Shown: in pieces, positions 7,570 through 16,963 of the stretch
Position numbering within the stretch: the stretch's first letter is position 1
How the letters are laid out: the number at the start of each line of letters is the position of its first letter
Origin: Flavivirga sp. 57AJ16
GTDB lineage: Bacteria; Bacteroidota; Bacteroidia; Flavobacteriales; Flavobacteriaceae
DNA: 64,000 nt
Reading direction: 5' to 3'
NCBI RefSeq assembly: GCF_028736925.1
Contig: NZ_JAQZAT010000013.1
Location: 62,001-126,000, forward strand
Translations under genes and position numbers: made by a program
Notes under the pieces: generated by a model
Database searches by the model: none
What the model was told of the DNA's origin: nothing
The model's input: the letters and a program-made list of their open reading frames with translations, nothing else

Positions 7570-8709
7570 ATGGAGTTTAAACTAATCCTAAAAAAACTTA
7601 ACAATACCATTACTTCGAGTGAGGAATTGATCTTCAATGCTTGGTATCAAGAGAAAAATGAGCACAGGCATTTCTTCGATAATGTAAAGACTAATTATAG
7701 TAAGCCTGTTGATGCGGTAGATATTGAAAAAGCGTGGCAAAAAATAGAAAATAAAATTGATAAACCAAAAGAACGAAAAACTTACTGGAAGTTTGCAGTA
7801 GCTTCTATTATTGTTGGTTTATTGGCATCAAGTTATTTTTTTAAAGATGTTTTTTTTAATAATCCTGTTGAAAAGACACCTATTATTGTTAAAGAAAACA
7901 CGATTCAACCGGGTACAGATAAAGCGGTGTTAACGCTAGAAGATGGGTCTCAAATTGCTTTAGAAAAAGGAGCGTCTTTCCAAAATAAAAATATAAATAG
8001 TAACGGGAAAGCATTAATATATGATAAGAATAAGCAGATTGAAGATTCAAAAATTGCTTACAACTATTTAACAATTCCCAGAGGGGGGCAATTTTTCATA
8101 AAATTAGCCGATGGAACACAGGTATGGTTAAATTCAGAGTCAAAACTAAAATATCCCGTAAATTTTAAGAATGGTGAAATTAGAAAAGTTGAGTTAGTTT
8201 ATGGCGAAGCGTATTTTGATGTATCACCGAGTATAGACCATAATGGGGCCGAATTCAAAGTTTATAATAATAAGCAAGAAGTACATGTATTGGGTACAGC
8301 ATTCAATATAAAAGCTTACAAAGATGAAAGCACTATTAATACCACGTTAGTAGAAGGTAATGTTGTTTTAAGTTATGAAGATAAAAAATTAAGCTTACTA
8401 CCCAACCAGCAATCAAGTATCAATATTAAAAACAACACTATTATAACTAGAACTGTTGATGTTTATAACGAAATATCCTGGAAAGAGGGGATCTTTAGTT
8501 TTGAAGATAAATCGCTTAAAGAGATTATGAAAGTATTATCCCGCTGGTATGATATGGAGGTTGTTTTCAAAAATACCTCAGTACAAAACGAGGAATTTCT
8601 TGGTGTGCTAGGAAAAGAACAAAGTATAGAAGAAATATTAACAAATATTAAAAATTTAGGAATAATAAATGACTTTGAAATTACAGATAAAAAAGTAGTA
8701 TTAAAATAA
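7570..8709 (+). CDS. FecR-family anti-sigma factor
   Basis: This is a 379-residue inner-membrane regulator. The cytoplasmic N-terminus (~70 residues, 'IEKAWQKIENKI') would hold the ECF sigma factor. A single transmembrane helix lies at ~73-91 ('WKFAVASIIVGLLASSYFF'). The periplasmic FecR domain begins with 'LTIPRGGQFFIKLADG' and 'VWLNSESKLKYPV' and includes 'ELVYGEAYFDVS'. A C-terminal DUF4974-type domain ('LKEIMKVLSRWYDMEVVF') contacts the STN domain of the partner receptor. The gene starts with ATG at 7570 and is followed 91 bp later by the susC-like gene. It is separated from its presumed sigma factor (5932-6489) by REP/RAYT debris. Confidence 0.93.
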   Translation: MEFKLILKKLNNTITSSEELIFNAWYQEKNEHRHFFDNVKTNYSKPVDAVDIEKAWQKIENKIDKPKERKTYWKFAVASIIVGLLASSYFFKDVFFNNPVEKTPIIVKENTIQPGTDKAVLTLEDGSQIALEKGASFQNKNINSNGKALIYDKNKQIEDSKIAYNYLTIPRGGQFFIKLADGTQVWLNSESKLKYPVNFKNGEIRKVELVYGEAYFDVSPSIDHNGAEFKVYNNKQEVHVLGTAFNIKAYKDESTINTTLVEGNVVLSYEDKKLSLLPNQQSSINIKNNTIITRTVDVYNEISWKEGIFSFEDKSLKEIMKVLSRWYDMEVVFKNTSVQNEEFLGVLGKEQSIEEILTNIKNLGIINDFEITDKKVVLK

Positions 8710-8800
8710 AAAGGGAGCGAAGTATAGACATTTCGACGTATCAAACTTCGTCCCTTAATCTATGTATTAATTAATTGTTTAACTAACACCAAGCAAATTT

Positions 8801-11800
8801 ATGAAAATTAAATTACTAAATGTTCGTTTCCTCGTTCGGAAACGACTGCTAAACTTTATTATGAGAGCTTTTATCTTTTTTTTGTGTACAACAGTTTTTA
8901 GCCTTGCACCCTCAAAATTGCTTTCCCAAAAAAAAGTACGGATAGACCAAGACCAATTGGTTACTGTCTATCAGGTATTTAAAATTATCAAGAAACAAAC
9001 AGACTATCGTTTCATTTATCCGAAGAGGGCATTTAAGAATGTCCATAAGGTACAGTTGAAAAAAGGAGAGGTAACTATAGATTTTTTGTTAAAACATAGT
9101 TTGTCGAATAAGAATTTGAGATTCGAACTGTCTGAAAATAACACTATTGTAATTACTAAAAATAGAAAAACAATAGTCGTTAAAAAACCACAAAAAATTG
9201 TTATTAGTGGAATTATTTCTGATGAAAATGGACAACCTTTACCTGGTGCAAATGTTCTAGAAAAAGGAACTTCAAACGGAACACAAACAGACTTTGATGG
9301 CGAGTTCTCGTTAAACGTTTCTGATAAAAACGCTATTTTGGTTATATCCTACATAGGGTTTGTATCGGAGGAAGTACGTGTTAATGAACAAACTAATTTA
9401 AACATTAAATTAAAAGAAGATGCAGCCGCTTTAGAAGAAGTAGTTCTTATTGGATATGGAACTCAAAGAAAATCTGATGTTACGGGAGCAGTTGGAACTG
9501 TAAGTGGTGAAAAATTGAAGGAACGTTCGGCGACCTCTCTTAATGAGGCTTTAGCTGGTAGGATTTCTGGAGTACAGGTGAACACAAATTCGGGTCGTCC
9601 AGGTGGTAGGTCTAATGTTCGAATTAGGGGGTTTAGTTCTATTAACTCCTCTAACAATCCTTTATATGTTATCGATGGGGTTCAGTTACCACAAGGTGAT
9701 CAAGCTCAGTTTAGTACTGCTATAGATTATTTAAACCCGAGCGACATTGCATCGATTGAAGTACTTAAAGATGCTTCTTCTACAGCAATTTATGGTTCTA
9801 GAGGTGCAAACGGGGTCATTCTTATTACTACTAAAAGAGGAAAAGCAGGACAGGGTAGAGTAACGTACGACATGAGCGTTAATATCAAAGAATATGGGCC
9901 AAACAGGGTAGATGTTTTAAATGCAGAAGAATACGCGATGATAGAACAGCTCTCTTGGGAAAATGCAGAGAAATTTGACCCAGACGGGTGGGCTGCTGGA
10001 AATTATGTAGACTTAGAACCAAGTGTTAAAAGAGCTGGTGCAAATGTGGCACATTTGTTTGATGCTAATGGAAAACCCTTGTATGATACAGATTGGGCAA
10101 AAGTGATTCAACAACATAATGTATCTAGTAATCATCAGTTGGGTTTTTCGGGAGGGAATGAAAAGACAACCTATGCGTTTTCAATTGGCTATAAAGATGA
10201 ACAAGGACTTTTAATAAACTCTTATCTTCAACGTCATTCAGTAAGTTTTGCAGTTGATGACCAATTAAAATCATGGTTAAAGGTTGGAGGTACACTTAGT
10301 TACAACAGTCAAAAAGAAAATCTGGTAGATACCGACGATCAAGTACCGCGCAGAATGGTTGAAGATTTTCCATTCCTCCCAGTTATATACGAAGGTGGTC
10401 CCTTGGAAGGCGCATATGCAAACAATAGAGATTATCCAAATGCAGAAGGTACTAGAAGTTCTTTAAATCAATTAATAAGCAGAAAACGTGAATTAAATAC
10501 GCAAACTACTTCAGGTAGTATGTACACAAACATTGACATCATGCCAGATTTACAAATGAAAACGGTAGTTGGTGTAAACATAATGACTCAAAATAGAAAT
10601 GAATTTAATCATAGTAGGTTAAGTAGCAGTGGCGTTGCCGATGCTCAAGCGAACAGTATTAAACAAACTTTCTGGTCATTTGAAAATTACTTGACCTATA
10701 ATAAGACGATCAATAAAAATAATTCATTTACGGCCCTATTGGGAGTTTCTTGGCAAGAATCGGATGCTTTTAGTTTTGGTGCTAGTTCTAGAGATTTCCC
10801 AACAGATATTTTTGAGTACAATAATTTAGGAGCTGGTTCTGATGGTTTAGAAGTTCGCTCAAGTGCAAACAGACATGCCTTAAATTCTTATTTTGGAAGG
10901 ATAAACTACAATTTTATGAATAAGTATTTGTTTACCATAACTGGTAGGGCCGATGGTTCTTCTAAGTTTGGTGATAATAATAAGTTTGCTTTTTTCCCAT
11001 CTGCAGCGTTTGGTTGGAAAATTTCAGAAGAAGACTTCTTAGTTCATAGCGAATCTATCTCGAATTTGAAATTAAGAATGAGTTATGGTCTTACGGGGAA
11101 CTCAGAAATACCACCTTATTCTTCATTATCACTTTTAAGTTCTGGTTACACAGCTATTTGGAATGATTCTCGAATAGGCGGAACAGGATTGAACAGATTA
11201 GCAAACCCAGATCTTAAGTGGGAAAAAACAGCACAAACCGATATAGGAGTTGAATTAGGGTTGTTTAATGGGAGGGTTAATATAGAAGCGGACTACTATT
11301 ACAGGAAGACTACCGATATGTTATTAGACGCACCAGTACCTCAATCTAGTGGATATGCTACTATTAGAAAGAATATTGGGTCGATGGAAAATAAAGGCTT
11401 TGAATTCGGACTTAACACCATCAATATCACAAATGATAATTTTAGTTGGAAAACTAGTTTTAACATCTCTCTAAATAAAAATAAAGTACTTTCATTGGCT
11501 ACACCGTCTGATATTTTTGGTGTTGGAGCAGGTAACTTTACCAATCCAACAAATATTATTCGTGTGGGGGAATCTGTTGGTTCCTTTTGGGGCCTTACAA
11601 GGTTAGGAACCTGGAATACCGATGAAGCTGCCGAAGCCGCAAAATTTGTTAGTTATCGCGGTGGAAAAGATATTTTACCTGGAGATATTAAATATTTAGA
11701 TGTCAATGGGGATTATGTTATTAATGATGCAGATAGAAAAATAATTGGTAATGGTAGCCCGGATGCATGGGGAGCTTTTACAAATTATATAACTTACAAA

Positions 11801-12274
11801 AACTTTGATTTTACGCTAGAACTTCAATACTCAGTGGGTAATGATGTTATGAACATGAATTTACACTCGAGTGAAGACAGACAGGCACTTGCCAACAGTT
11901 ACAGAACAGTTTTAAATGCATGGACACCAGACAATCAGGACACACCTATTGCACAAGTTAGAGAAACTAAGGCTGGTTATATTACAAATGTTGATACACA
12001 TTGGATTCAGGACGGTTCATTCATTAGAGGCAAAAACCTCATGTTAGGGTATAAATTTAATGAAAATGTACTTGGAAAATTACATTTGAGCAAACTAAGA
12101 ATTTACGCTTCTGCACAAAATTTATTTTTAATTACAGCAGACGAACTTCTGGGAGACCCCGAGGTAACACCAGCTAGAGGTGATAGTAGCAATAATGTTT
12201 TTTCACAGGGGCAAATGTGGCATGAATATCCAAAACCAACAACATTCACTATGGGTCTACAAATTGGACTGTGA
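8801..12274 (+). CDS. SusC/RagA-family TonB-dependent outer-membrane transporter with STN domain
   Basis: The 1157-residue protein has, in order: a signal peptide ending near residue 43; an STN (secretin/TonB short N-terminal) domain ~47-125; a carboxypeptidase-like beta-sandwich ~133-210 ('GIISDENGQPLPGANVLEKG'); the SusC plug ~218-335, including 'NVRIRGFSSINSSNNPLYVI' and 'LKDASSTAIYGSRGANGVIL'; and a ~22-strand barrel to the C-terminus. It imports a glycan, peptide or other nutrient captured by the SusD partner. The STN domain signals substrate occupancy to the FecR protein encoded just upstream. The substrate cannot be read from the sequence, because no degradative enzyme is encoded beside the pair. 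Confidence 0.95.
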   Translation: MKIKLLNVRFLVRKRLLNFIMRAFIFFLCTTVFSLAPSKLLSQKKVRIDQDQLVTVYQVFKIIKKQTDYRFIYPKRAFKNVHKVQLKKGEVTIDFLLKHSLSNKNLRFELSENNTIVITKNRKTIVVKKPQKIVISGIISDENGQPLPGANVLEKGTSNGTQTDFDGEFSLNVSDKNAILVISYIGFVSEEVRVNEQTNLNIKLKEDAAALEEVVLIGYGTQRKSDVTGAVGTVSGEKLKERSATSLNEALAGRISGVQVNTNSGRPGGRSNVRIRGFSSINSSNNPLYVIDGVQLPQGDQAQFSTAIDYLNPSDIASIEVLKDASSTAIYGSRGANGVILITTKRGKAGQGRVTYDMSVNIKEYGPNRVDVLNAEEYAMIEQLSWENAEKFDPDGWAAGNYVDLEPSVKRAGANVAHLFDANGKPLYDTDWAKVIQQHNVSSNHQLGFSGGNEKTTYAFSIGYKDEQGLLINSYLQRHSVSFAVDDQLKSWLKVGGTLSYNSQKENLVDTDDQVPRRMVEDFPFLPVIYEGGPLEGAYANNRDYPNAEGTRSSLNQLISRKRELNTQTTSGSMYTNIDIMPDLQMKTVVGVNIMTQNRNEFNHSRLSSSGVADAQANSIKQTFWSFENYLTYNKTINKNNSFTALLGVSWQESDAFSFGASSRDFPTDIFEYNNLGAGSDGLEVRSSANRHALNSYFGRINYNFMNKYLFTITGRADGSSKFGDNNKFAFFPSAAFGWKISEEDFLVHSESISNLKLRMSYGLTGNSEIPPYSSLSLLSSGYTAIWNDSRIGGTGLNRLANPDLKWEKTAQTDIGVELGLFNGRVNIEADYYYRKTTDMLLDAPVPQSSGYATIRKNIGSMENKGFEFGLNTINITNDNFSWKTSFNISLNKNKVLSLATPSDIFGVGAGNFTNPTNIIRVGESVGSFWGLTRLGTWNTDEAAEAAKFVSYRGGKDILPGDIKYLDVNGDYVINDADRKIIGNGSPDAWGAFTNYITYKNFDFTLELQYSVGNDVMNMNLHSSEDRQALANSYRTVLNAWTPDNQDTPIAQVRETKAGYITNVDTHWIQDGSFIRGKNLMLGYKFNENVLGKLHLSKLRIYASAQNLFLITADELLGDPEVTPARGDSSNNVFSQGQMWHEYPKPTTFTMGLQIGL

Positions 12275-12299
12275 TTTTTAAACCTTAAAATTTATTAAA

Positions 12300-13841
12300 A
12301 TGAAATTTATTAAAATAAAATATATAAGCAGGTATTTCTTTTTTACGATTTTCTTGCTTGGAGCATTAAGTTGTTCAGATTTTTTGGATGAAGCAGATCC
12401 ATCAAACTTAACACCAGACAGTTTTTATACGACTGCCAAACATGCCGAATCGGCAATAGCTGCGGTATACGACCGTTCCAGATTTGTAGGTTATGATGCT
12501 GGTATTTTTTCATCTAATTGGCAAATGTTAGAAGCTCCAACAGGGACTACTAGCACTGAGACTGCCCAAAATTCAGATCTTAACAATTTGTATTCATTAT
12601 CATTTGATGCCAATACGGGGCATATTCAAAATTGGTGGCGAGGTGTTTACGAGGTTATAGCAAATGCAAATTTGGTGTTGGAAAATGTTCCTGCTATCGA
12701 AATGGATGAAGCATCTAAGTCCAGAATTTTAGGAGAAGCTCAATTTTTCCGTGCTTGGGCTTATTTTTATGCTGTAAGACTTTGGGGTGACGTGCCATTA
12801 ATTACAGCCCCACAAGATGCTGGGTCTGAAGACTTTTATCCGGCTAGAACGTCTCAAGATACTGTTTATGAGCAAATTATAGCAGATTTAGTAGCAGCCG
12901 AAAGCGCAGGTCTTTCTTGGACAGATGAAAGTGGTCGCGTATCGCAAGCCGCTGTTAAATCACTTTTGGCGAAGGTATATCTCACTATGGCGGGACATCC
13001 ATTAAATGAAACATCTCGTTATACTGATGCTGCAAATAAAGCCAAAGAAGTCATTGATAATGCAGGCAGCATTGAATTATTTGATACCTATGGAGAAATA
13101 CATGACGAAAATTTTGGAAATACTAAAGAACATATTTTTAGTTTACAGTATTTTAGTGATGTTGCTGAAAATCCAATGGGTAATATGTTTCCTAATTTCA
13201 AACCTGTATCATATCGTGGAAATTCCGGAACAGGAAGTACCATTCCTGATATTTCGTTTTACGATTCGTTTGAATTAGGCGATCTAAGAGCGCAAGATCA
13301 GCAAGGTTGGTTTTATAGCACCTATTATGAAAATGGCGATGGTGCGCCATTTAATTTAGGAGGACAATACATTTTCAAACACTTCAATGTTACAGCCAAT
13401 GGTACTTCTGGTGTTCCAGGGACCACTAAGGATAATCTTAATGTGCCAATTATTCGTTATGCCGAAGTTTTACTAATTTATGCAGAAGCTTCTAACGAGG
13501 TTGGTGGACCAAATCAATTAGCACTTGATGGTCTTAAAGCCATTAGGGACAGAGCATTATTAGAAACACTTACCTTAGGGGCATATACTCAAGATTCTTT
13601 TAGAGATGCCGTATTAAGAGAAAGATGGTATGAACTATGTTTTGAACAAATTACTTGGTTTGATATGGTACGTTTAAGAAAAGTATTTAACCACACTAGT
13701 TTAGGATTTGACAATTTTATAGGACATATTAATAACAATTCTGGACAAGCTTTACAAGAAAAGCATCTATTGTTTCCAATTCCATTCCAAGAATTTGTAA
13801 ATAATCCAAGTTTATTAAATCAAAACCCAGGTTATGATTAA
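12300..13841 (+). CDS. SusD/RagB-family nutrient-binding outer-membrane lipoprotein
   Basis: This is a 513-residue surface lipoprotein with lipobox 'LLGALSC' (Cys at ~25) followed by 'SDFLDEADPSNLTPDSFY', typical of SusD N-termini. Tetratricopeptide-like helices include 'GEAQFFRAWAYFYAVRLWGDVPLI' spread over residues ~148-172. The C-terminal RagB/SusD segment has 'VLRERWYELCFEQITWFDMVRLRK'-like features (FERG/W...DLVR pattern). It caps the SusC barrel and binds substrate. It starts 25 bp after the susC stop, so the two are co-transcribed. No enzyme follows. Confidence 0.95.
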   Translation: MKFIKIKYISRYFFFTIFLLGALSCSDFLDEADPSNLTPDSFYTTAKHAESAIAAVYDRSRFVGYDAGIFSSNWQMLEAPTGTTSTETAQNSDLNNLYSLSFDANTGHIQNWWRGVYEVIANANLVLENVPAIEMDEASKSRILGEAQFFRAWAYFYAVRLWGDVPLITAPQDAGSEDFYPARTSQDTVYEQIIADLVAAESAGLSWTDESGRVSQAAVKSLLAKVYLTMAGHPLNETSRYTDAANKAKEVIDNAGSIELFDTYGEIHDENFGNTKEHIFSLQYFSDVAENPMGNMFPNFKPVSYRGNSGTGSTIPDISFYDSFELGDLRAQDQQGWFYSTYYENGDGAPFNLGGQYIFKHFNVTANGTSGVPGTTKDNLNVPIIRYAEVLLIYAEASNEVGGPNQLALDGLKAIRDRALLETLTLGAYTQDSFRDAVLRERWYELCFEQITWFDMVRLRKVFNHTSLGFDNFIGHINNNSGQALQEKHLLFPIPFQEFVNNPSLLNQNPGYD

Positions 13842-14148
13842 TAGCAATTGGTAGGAAACAGACTAATATTATCAAAAGATTATAAAAAGAAATTTTTAAT
13901 AGGAAAGAATGCCTCGATGCTCTGCGTCGGGGTTTCCGTTAAAATTGTCATTCACGTGGCATCGAAAGATTAGTATTAATGATATAAAATGAGCGAGTAT
14001 TCTAAATACAGCATTTTGATTTTAACCCAAAGGTCAAAACCCTGTGGGTAACTTAGCAGGGTATTAAACTGTAGCTATTGTTATGATTGAATTTTATTCA
14101 TTATCTGAAATCTCACCGGACTACTAGGCTATGTCACCGAAGCAAGTA
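13842..14148. other. Convergent intergenic region after susD
   Basis: This is 307 bp between two converging transcription units. It holds a weak hairpin CCTCGA/TCGGGG (13912-13917/13927-13932) followed by TTTCC that could terminate susD transcription. I see no reading frame worth naming. Confidence 0.5.
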
Positions 14149-14790
14149 TTATAACTTATAAATACCATTTTTAATAGCATACAGCACAAGTCCTATTCTA
14201 TTTTTAACCTGCAGTTTTTGAAAAAGATTATCTCTATAACCATCTATGGTTTTTGGGCTTAAAAACATTTTTTCGGCTATTTCTTTATAAGTCATTTCAG
14301 AGCAGGTGTGTATAATAAACTCTCTCTCTCTATCCTTTATTTGGATTTTACTTGAATCGTCTTCATTTAAAGAGTTAATTAAGATATTTGAAACATCTTT
14401 GGTATGATAATAACCATGTTTTATAGTTTCTGTTAAAGCCAGCTCTAAAACATCTTTCTCAACATCTTTTAATAAATAGCCTTTGGCGCCAGCTTTAAGC
14501 ATTTTAATGATAGTGATATCGTTTTCTTCAACAGAAAGGGCTATAACATTAATTTTCGGGTATTCATTTTTTATAATTTCTGTGGTCTCTATACCATTCA
14601 ATATGGGCATGTTAACATCCATAAGTATAATATCTGGAATATTATTTGGTGTTTTAAGTTTGGTAAGCAGTTCTTTGCCATTTTTACAGGTAAAAAGTAC
14701 ATCGAAATCTTTAAAAGAATTTACAAGACTTGCTATGGCTTGAGATAATAAAACATGGTCTTCAACAATTACTACTGTATGTGTTTTCAT
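14149..14790 (-). CDS. NarL/LuxR-family response regulator
   Basis: The 213-residue protein has an N-terminal receiver domain: 'VVIVEDHVLLSQAI', phospho-acceptor Asp in 'DIILMDVNMPILNG', Ser in 'VIALSVEEND', and Lys in 'GYLLKDVEKD'. The C-terminal LuxR helix-turn-helix is 'CSEMTYKEIAEKMFLSPKTI', followed by 'DGYRDNLFQKLQVKNRIGLV'. It is the output partner of the HisKA_3-type kinase encoded immediately upstream, whose 3' end overlaps this gene by 29 bp. The presumed phosphorylation-dependent DNA target may include the divergent secreted-protein operon at 16964, which is inference from position. Confidence 0.93.
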   Translation of the reverse strand: MKTHTVVIVEDHVLLSQAIASLVNSFKDFDVLFTCKNGKELLTKLKTPNNIPDIILMDVNMPILNGIETTEIIKNEYPKINVIALSVEENDITIIKMLKAGAKGYLLKDVEKDVLELALTETIKHGYYHTKDVSNILINSLNEDDSSKIQIKDREREFIIHTCSEMTYKEIAEKMFLSPKTIDGYRDNLFQKLQVKNRIGLVLYAIKNGIYKL

Positions 14791-15538
14791 GGTTGATTTG
14801 GTATGTAATAGTTAGTTTTGTTCCTTTGTTTGGTTCCGATAAGATGGTCGCATTTGCATTTACCAATTTTGCCCTATTCTTTATGTTGCTTAAACCAATA
14901 CCAGAATGTTGCTGTTTATTTAAATCAAAGCCTAAACCATTATCTTTTGCCGTAATGATTAGCATATCTGTTTGATAGTCTAAAATAATATCTAAATGCG
15001 TTGCTTTTGCATGCTTTATAGTATTTGAAAAAAATTCTTGTAAAATTCTAAAGAATACAATTTCAATTTTACTGTCTATTTTTGTTTGCCGTCCTTTAAT
15101 AGTAAGTTGGGACTCTATAAAATTAAGCCTATTAAATCGATTGATTTCACCTGTTACGGCTTGTTCTAAAGACATGTTTTTTAGAGCATCTGGGCTAATT
15201 AATTTTGATAAATCCCTTAATTCTTTAAGGCATTTGTTTAGTGTCCCTTTAACTTCGTCAATAGAGGAATCGTTTTGTAACTGTATTTTAGCTAAAGTGA
15301 GTAATTGACCAATGTTGTCATGCAGTTCCCAACTAATATTTCTAAAGGTCTCTTCCCTGATTTCAATTTGGGCTTTAGATATTTCTTGTTCAAAATGTTT
15401 TTTTTCAAACTCATTTTTTAAAATTAACGCGTTTTTTCTTTTTTGAAAAAGAATAAACAGGGAAATCATGGTGATTATTAAAATAAATAATACAACAGAT
15501 GATATGATTAAAAATGATTGTATTTCTTTTTCGTCCAT
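14762..15538 (-). CDS. Sensor histidine kinase (HisKA_3/NarX-DegS type)
   Basis: The 258-residue protein begins at ATG 15538; the frame also runs to a TTG at 15559, which I judge unlikely. It has one transmembrane helix near the N-terminus ('FLIISSVVLFILIITMISLF'), then a short coiled coil. The phospho-acceptor histidine is in 'NISWELHDNIGQLLTLAKI', and a GHKL ATPase follows with 'ILQEFFSNTIKHAKA' (N box) and 'DNGLGFD...SGIGLSNIKNRA' (G boxes). It has almost no extracytoplasmic part, so sensing probably depends on the membrane protein and lipoprotein encoded just upstream. The 3' end overlaps the response regulator gene and the 5' end overlaps the membrane protein gene. Confidence 0.92.
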   Translation of the reverse strand: MDEKEIQSFLIISSVVLFILIITMISLFILFQKRKNALILKNEFEKKHFEQEISKAQIEIREETFRNISWELHDNIGQLLTLAKIQLQNDSSIDEVKGTLNKCLKELRDLSKLISPDALKNMSLEQAVTGEINRFNRLNFIESQLTIKGRQTKIDSKIEIVFFRILQEFFSNTIKHAKATHLDIILDYQTDMLIITAKDNGLGFDLNKQQHSGIGLSNIKNRAKLVNANATILSEPNKGTKLTITYQINHENTYSSNC

Positions 15539-16152
15539 GAGAAACCTATTATATAACAACTATACAAAATCATGTTTAGAATAAAAAAAATACTTGTGAA
15601 TGCCAAATTATTAATCCAAACATTAAAGTATTTGGATAATAATATAAATGGTAACATACCTATATTAAATAATACCAGAGCTATCGTTATCCAGAAGCTT
15701 AATTTATGTTTTATCTTTAAAGTATAATCTGAATTAAACAATTGATGTAAATGAAATCCAGCAAAAATTAATAGAAAAGAAGCACCAATAATAAAACTAT
15801 ATTGGTGTAGTTCAACATTAAGGCTATTTAAAGCATACAAAACAGTGAATATAACACTTAACACTTTTATTATTATCTTATACAATCGTTCCATTAAAAT
15901 AGTATGGTACCACCAATAATAAAACAAAAAACTAATGCCCGTGTAGCCATAATAGAGCCATGTATTATCTAATTTTAGAAATATAGATAAGGGCCCTAAT
16001 ATGGCATCTATAAAAAAAGTTACCCATAAAAAAAGTAAAAAATAACGCTCCGATGAATTGACATACTTTTTATAATGAACTAATGCAAAAACAGCCGCAA
16101 TAAGCTCAAGGGCATTAATTAAATATGACAAAAAAATAGGATTGGTACTCAT
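15508..16152 (-). CDS. Polytopic membrane protein of a two-component operon
   Basis: This is a 214-residue, very hydrophobic protein with about six to seven predicted transmembrane helices, starting 'MSTNPIFLSYLINALELIAA'. I do not recognise a named family. Its overlap (31 bp with the chosen kinase start) and its position between a lipoprotein and a histidine kinase suggest that it is the membrane sensing module or an accessory subunit for the kinase, which itself has one helix only. No catalytic motif is visible. Confidence 0.75.
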   Translation of the reverse strand: MSTNPIFLSYLINALELIAAVFALVHYKKYVNSSERYFLLFLWVTFFIDAILGPLSIFLKLDNTWLYYGYTGISFLFYYWWYHTILMERLYKIIIKVLSVIFTVLYALNSLNVELHQYSFIIGASFLLIFAGFHLHQLFNSDYTLKIKHKLSFWITIALVLFNIGMLPFILLSKYFNVWINNLAFTSIFFILNMILYSCYIIGFSWTKKKYNHF

Positions 16153-16167
16153 TTTATGGGCTGTTTA

Positions 16168-16662
16168 TTATAAATCTTTAGGAGGTCTTCCGGCGTGCCC
16201 ATAATTATAGGCTGGAATTTCTTGAATATTATCCTCAATAACAAAAGCAGAGCTTATAGGTAAAAAACTTGCTTTAGAGGTTGTTTTGTGTCCTGTCGGC
16301 ACTAAAAATACAGTTGAATACCCGGGATCTGGATATTTTTTATCTTTTGGATAGGCGCCATTATAAATGCGAATACCTAAATTTTTGTAACCCAATGTTT
16401 CCGCTTCTTGTTCTACATAAGCAATGTATTCTTTTAATTTTTCCAGTTCAAACCAGAATTCTCGGGTGTCTTCTATTTCCAGATACTTATTAATAATAGC
16501 ACCTCGAGTATTTTTATACTCTTCTTCTAAACGATTGGCATACTCGTAATCAATAGCTTGTTCTGGCTTTTCAATTTTTTGAGGCTTTTCTTCACATGAT
16601 TGAAAAAACAGTGTCATGACTATTAAAAAAAAAGCTAGCTTTTCAAATGGTTTTGTTTTCAT
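16168..16662 (-). CDS. Small lipoprotein, first gene of the two-component operon
   Basis: This is a 164-residue protein with signal peptide and lipobox 'LFFQSC' (Cys ~23) followed by a Glu/Lys-rich tether. The middle ('RLEEEYKNTRGAIINKYLEI...') is helical and probably coiled. The C-terminal half has 'TVFLVPTGHKT' and 'AFVIEDNIQEIPAYNYGHAG'. No family recognised. It lies 15 bp upstream of the membrane-protein gene, so it is probably the exported part of the same sensory unit. The 300-bp gap on its other side is shared with the divergent secreted-protein operon. Confidence 0.75.
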   Translation of the reverse strand: MKTKPFEKLAFFLIVMTLFFQSCEEKPQKIEKPEQAIDYEYANRLEEEYKNTRGAIINKYLEIEDTREFWFELEKLKEYIAYVEQEAETLGYKNLGIRIYNGAYPKDKKYPDPGYSTVFLVPTGHKTTSKASFLPISSAFVIEDNIQEIPAYNYGHAGRPPKDL

Positions 16663-16907
16663 TGAGATTATTAGTTATTGGTTCATTATCAAAAATACAT
16701 ATTAATATTTGAAATTTTATATTCCGTTTAGAGGTTATATAGAGTGCTTTTTTGTTTAATAATCTGTAAATCAGGTTTTTGAATTGATTTTACGAGCAAT
16801 TTTCGAGGGTATTCCTTATTAAAAAGGGGAAAAACACCCATTAAGTAAAATAAACCACTTATTGTATTTTGGAATAATCCCCTTATAGTTTTTCAGGTTT
16901 TTCACTC
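16663..16907. other. Divergent promoter region, upstream part
   Basis: AT-rich DNA between the two-component operon and the secreted-protein operon. No reading frame is supported. A run with 'TTATTGTATTTTGG' near 16856 resembles a second TAnnTTTG box (TATTTTGG, imperfect). Operator sites for the adjacent NarL-type regulator would be expected here but cannot be identified by eye. Confidence 0.5.
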
Positions 16908-16938
16908 TTGAGTTGATCCGACTTTCAAAATACCTTTG
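16908..16938 (+). promoter_or_regulatory. Bacteroidota-type promoter of the secreted-protein operon
   Basis: TTG at 16908-16910 (-33 element) and TACCTTTG at 16931-16938 (exact match to the TAnnTTTG -7 consensus) are separated by 20 bp. The start codon of the 797-residue protein is 25 bp further on at 16964, giving a short leader. This is the clearest primary-sigma promoter in the window. Confidence 0.72.
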
Positions 16939-16963
16939 AACATCATTTCAAAACAAAAGAATT

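Noticed and set aside
8801-13841. Complete polysaccharide utilisation locus
   Set aside because: The SusC/SusD pair has sigma/anti-sigma control but no glycoside hydrolase, lyase, sulfatase or peptidase beside it, so a substrate class cannot be claimed.
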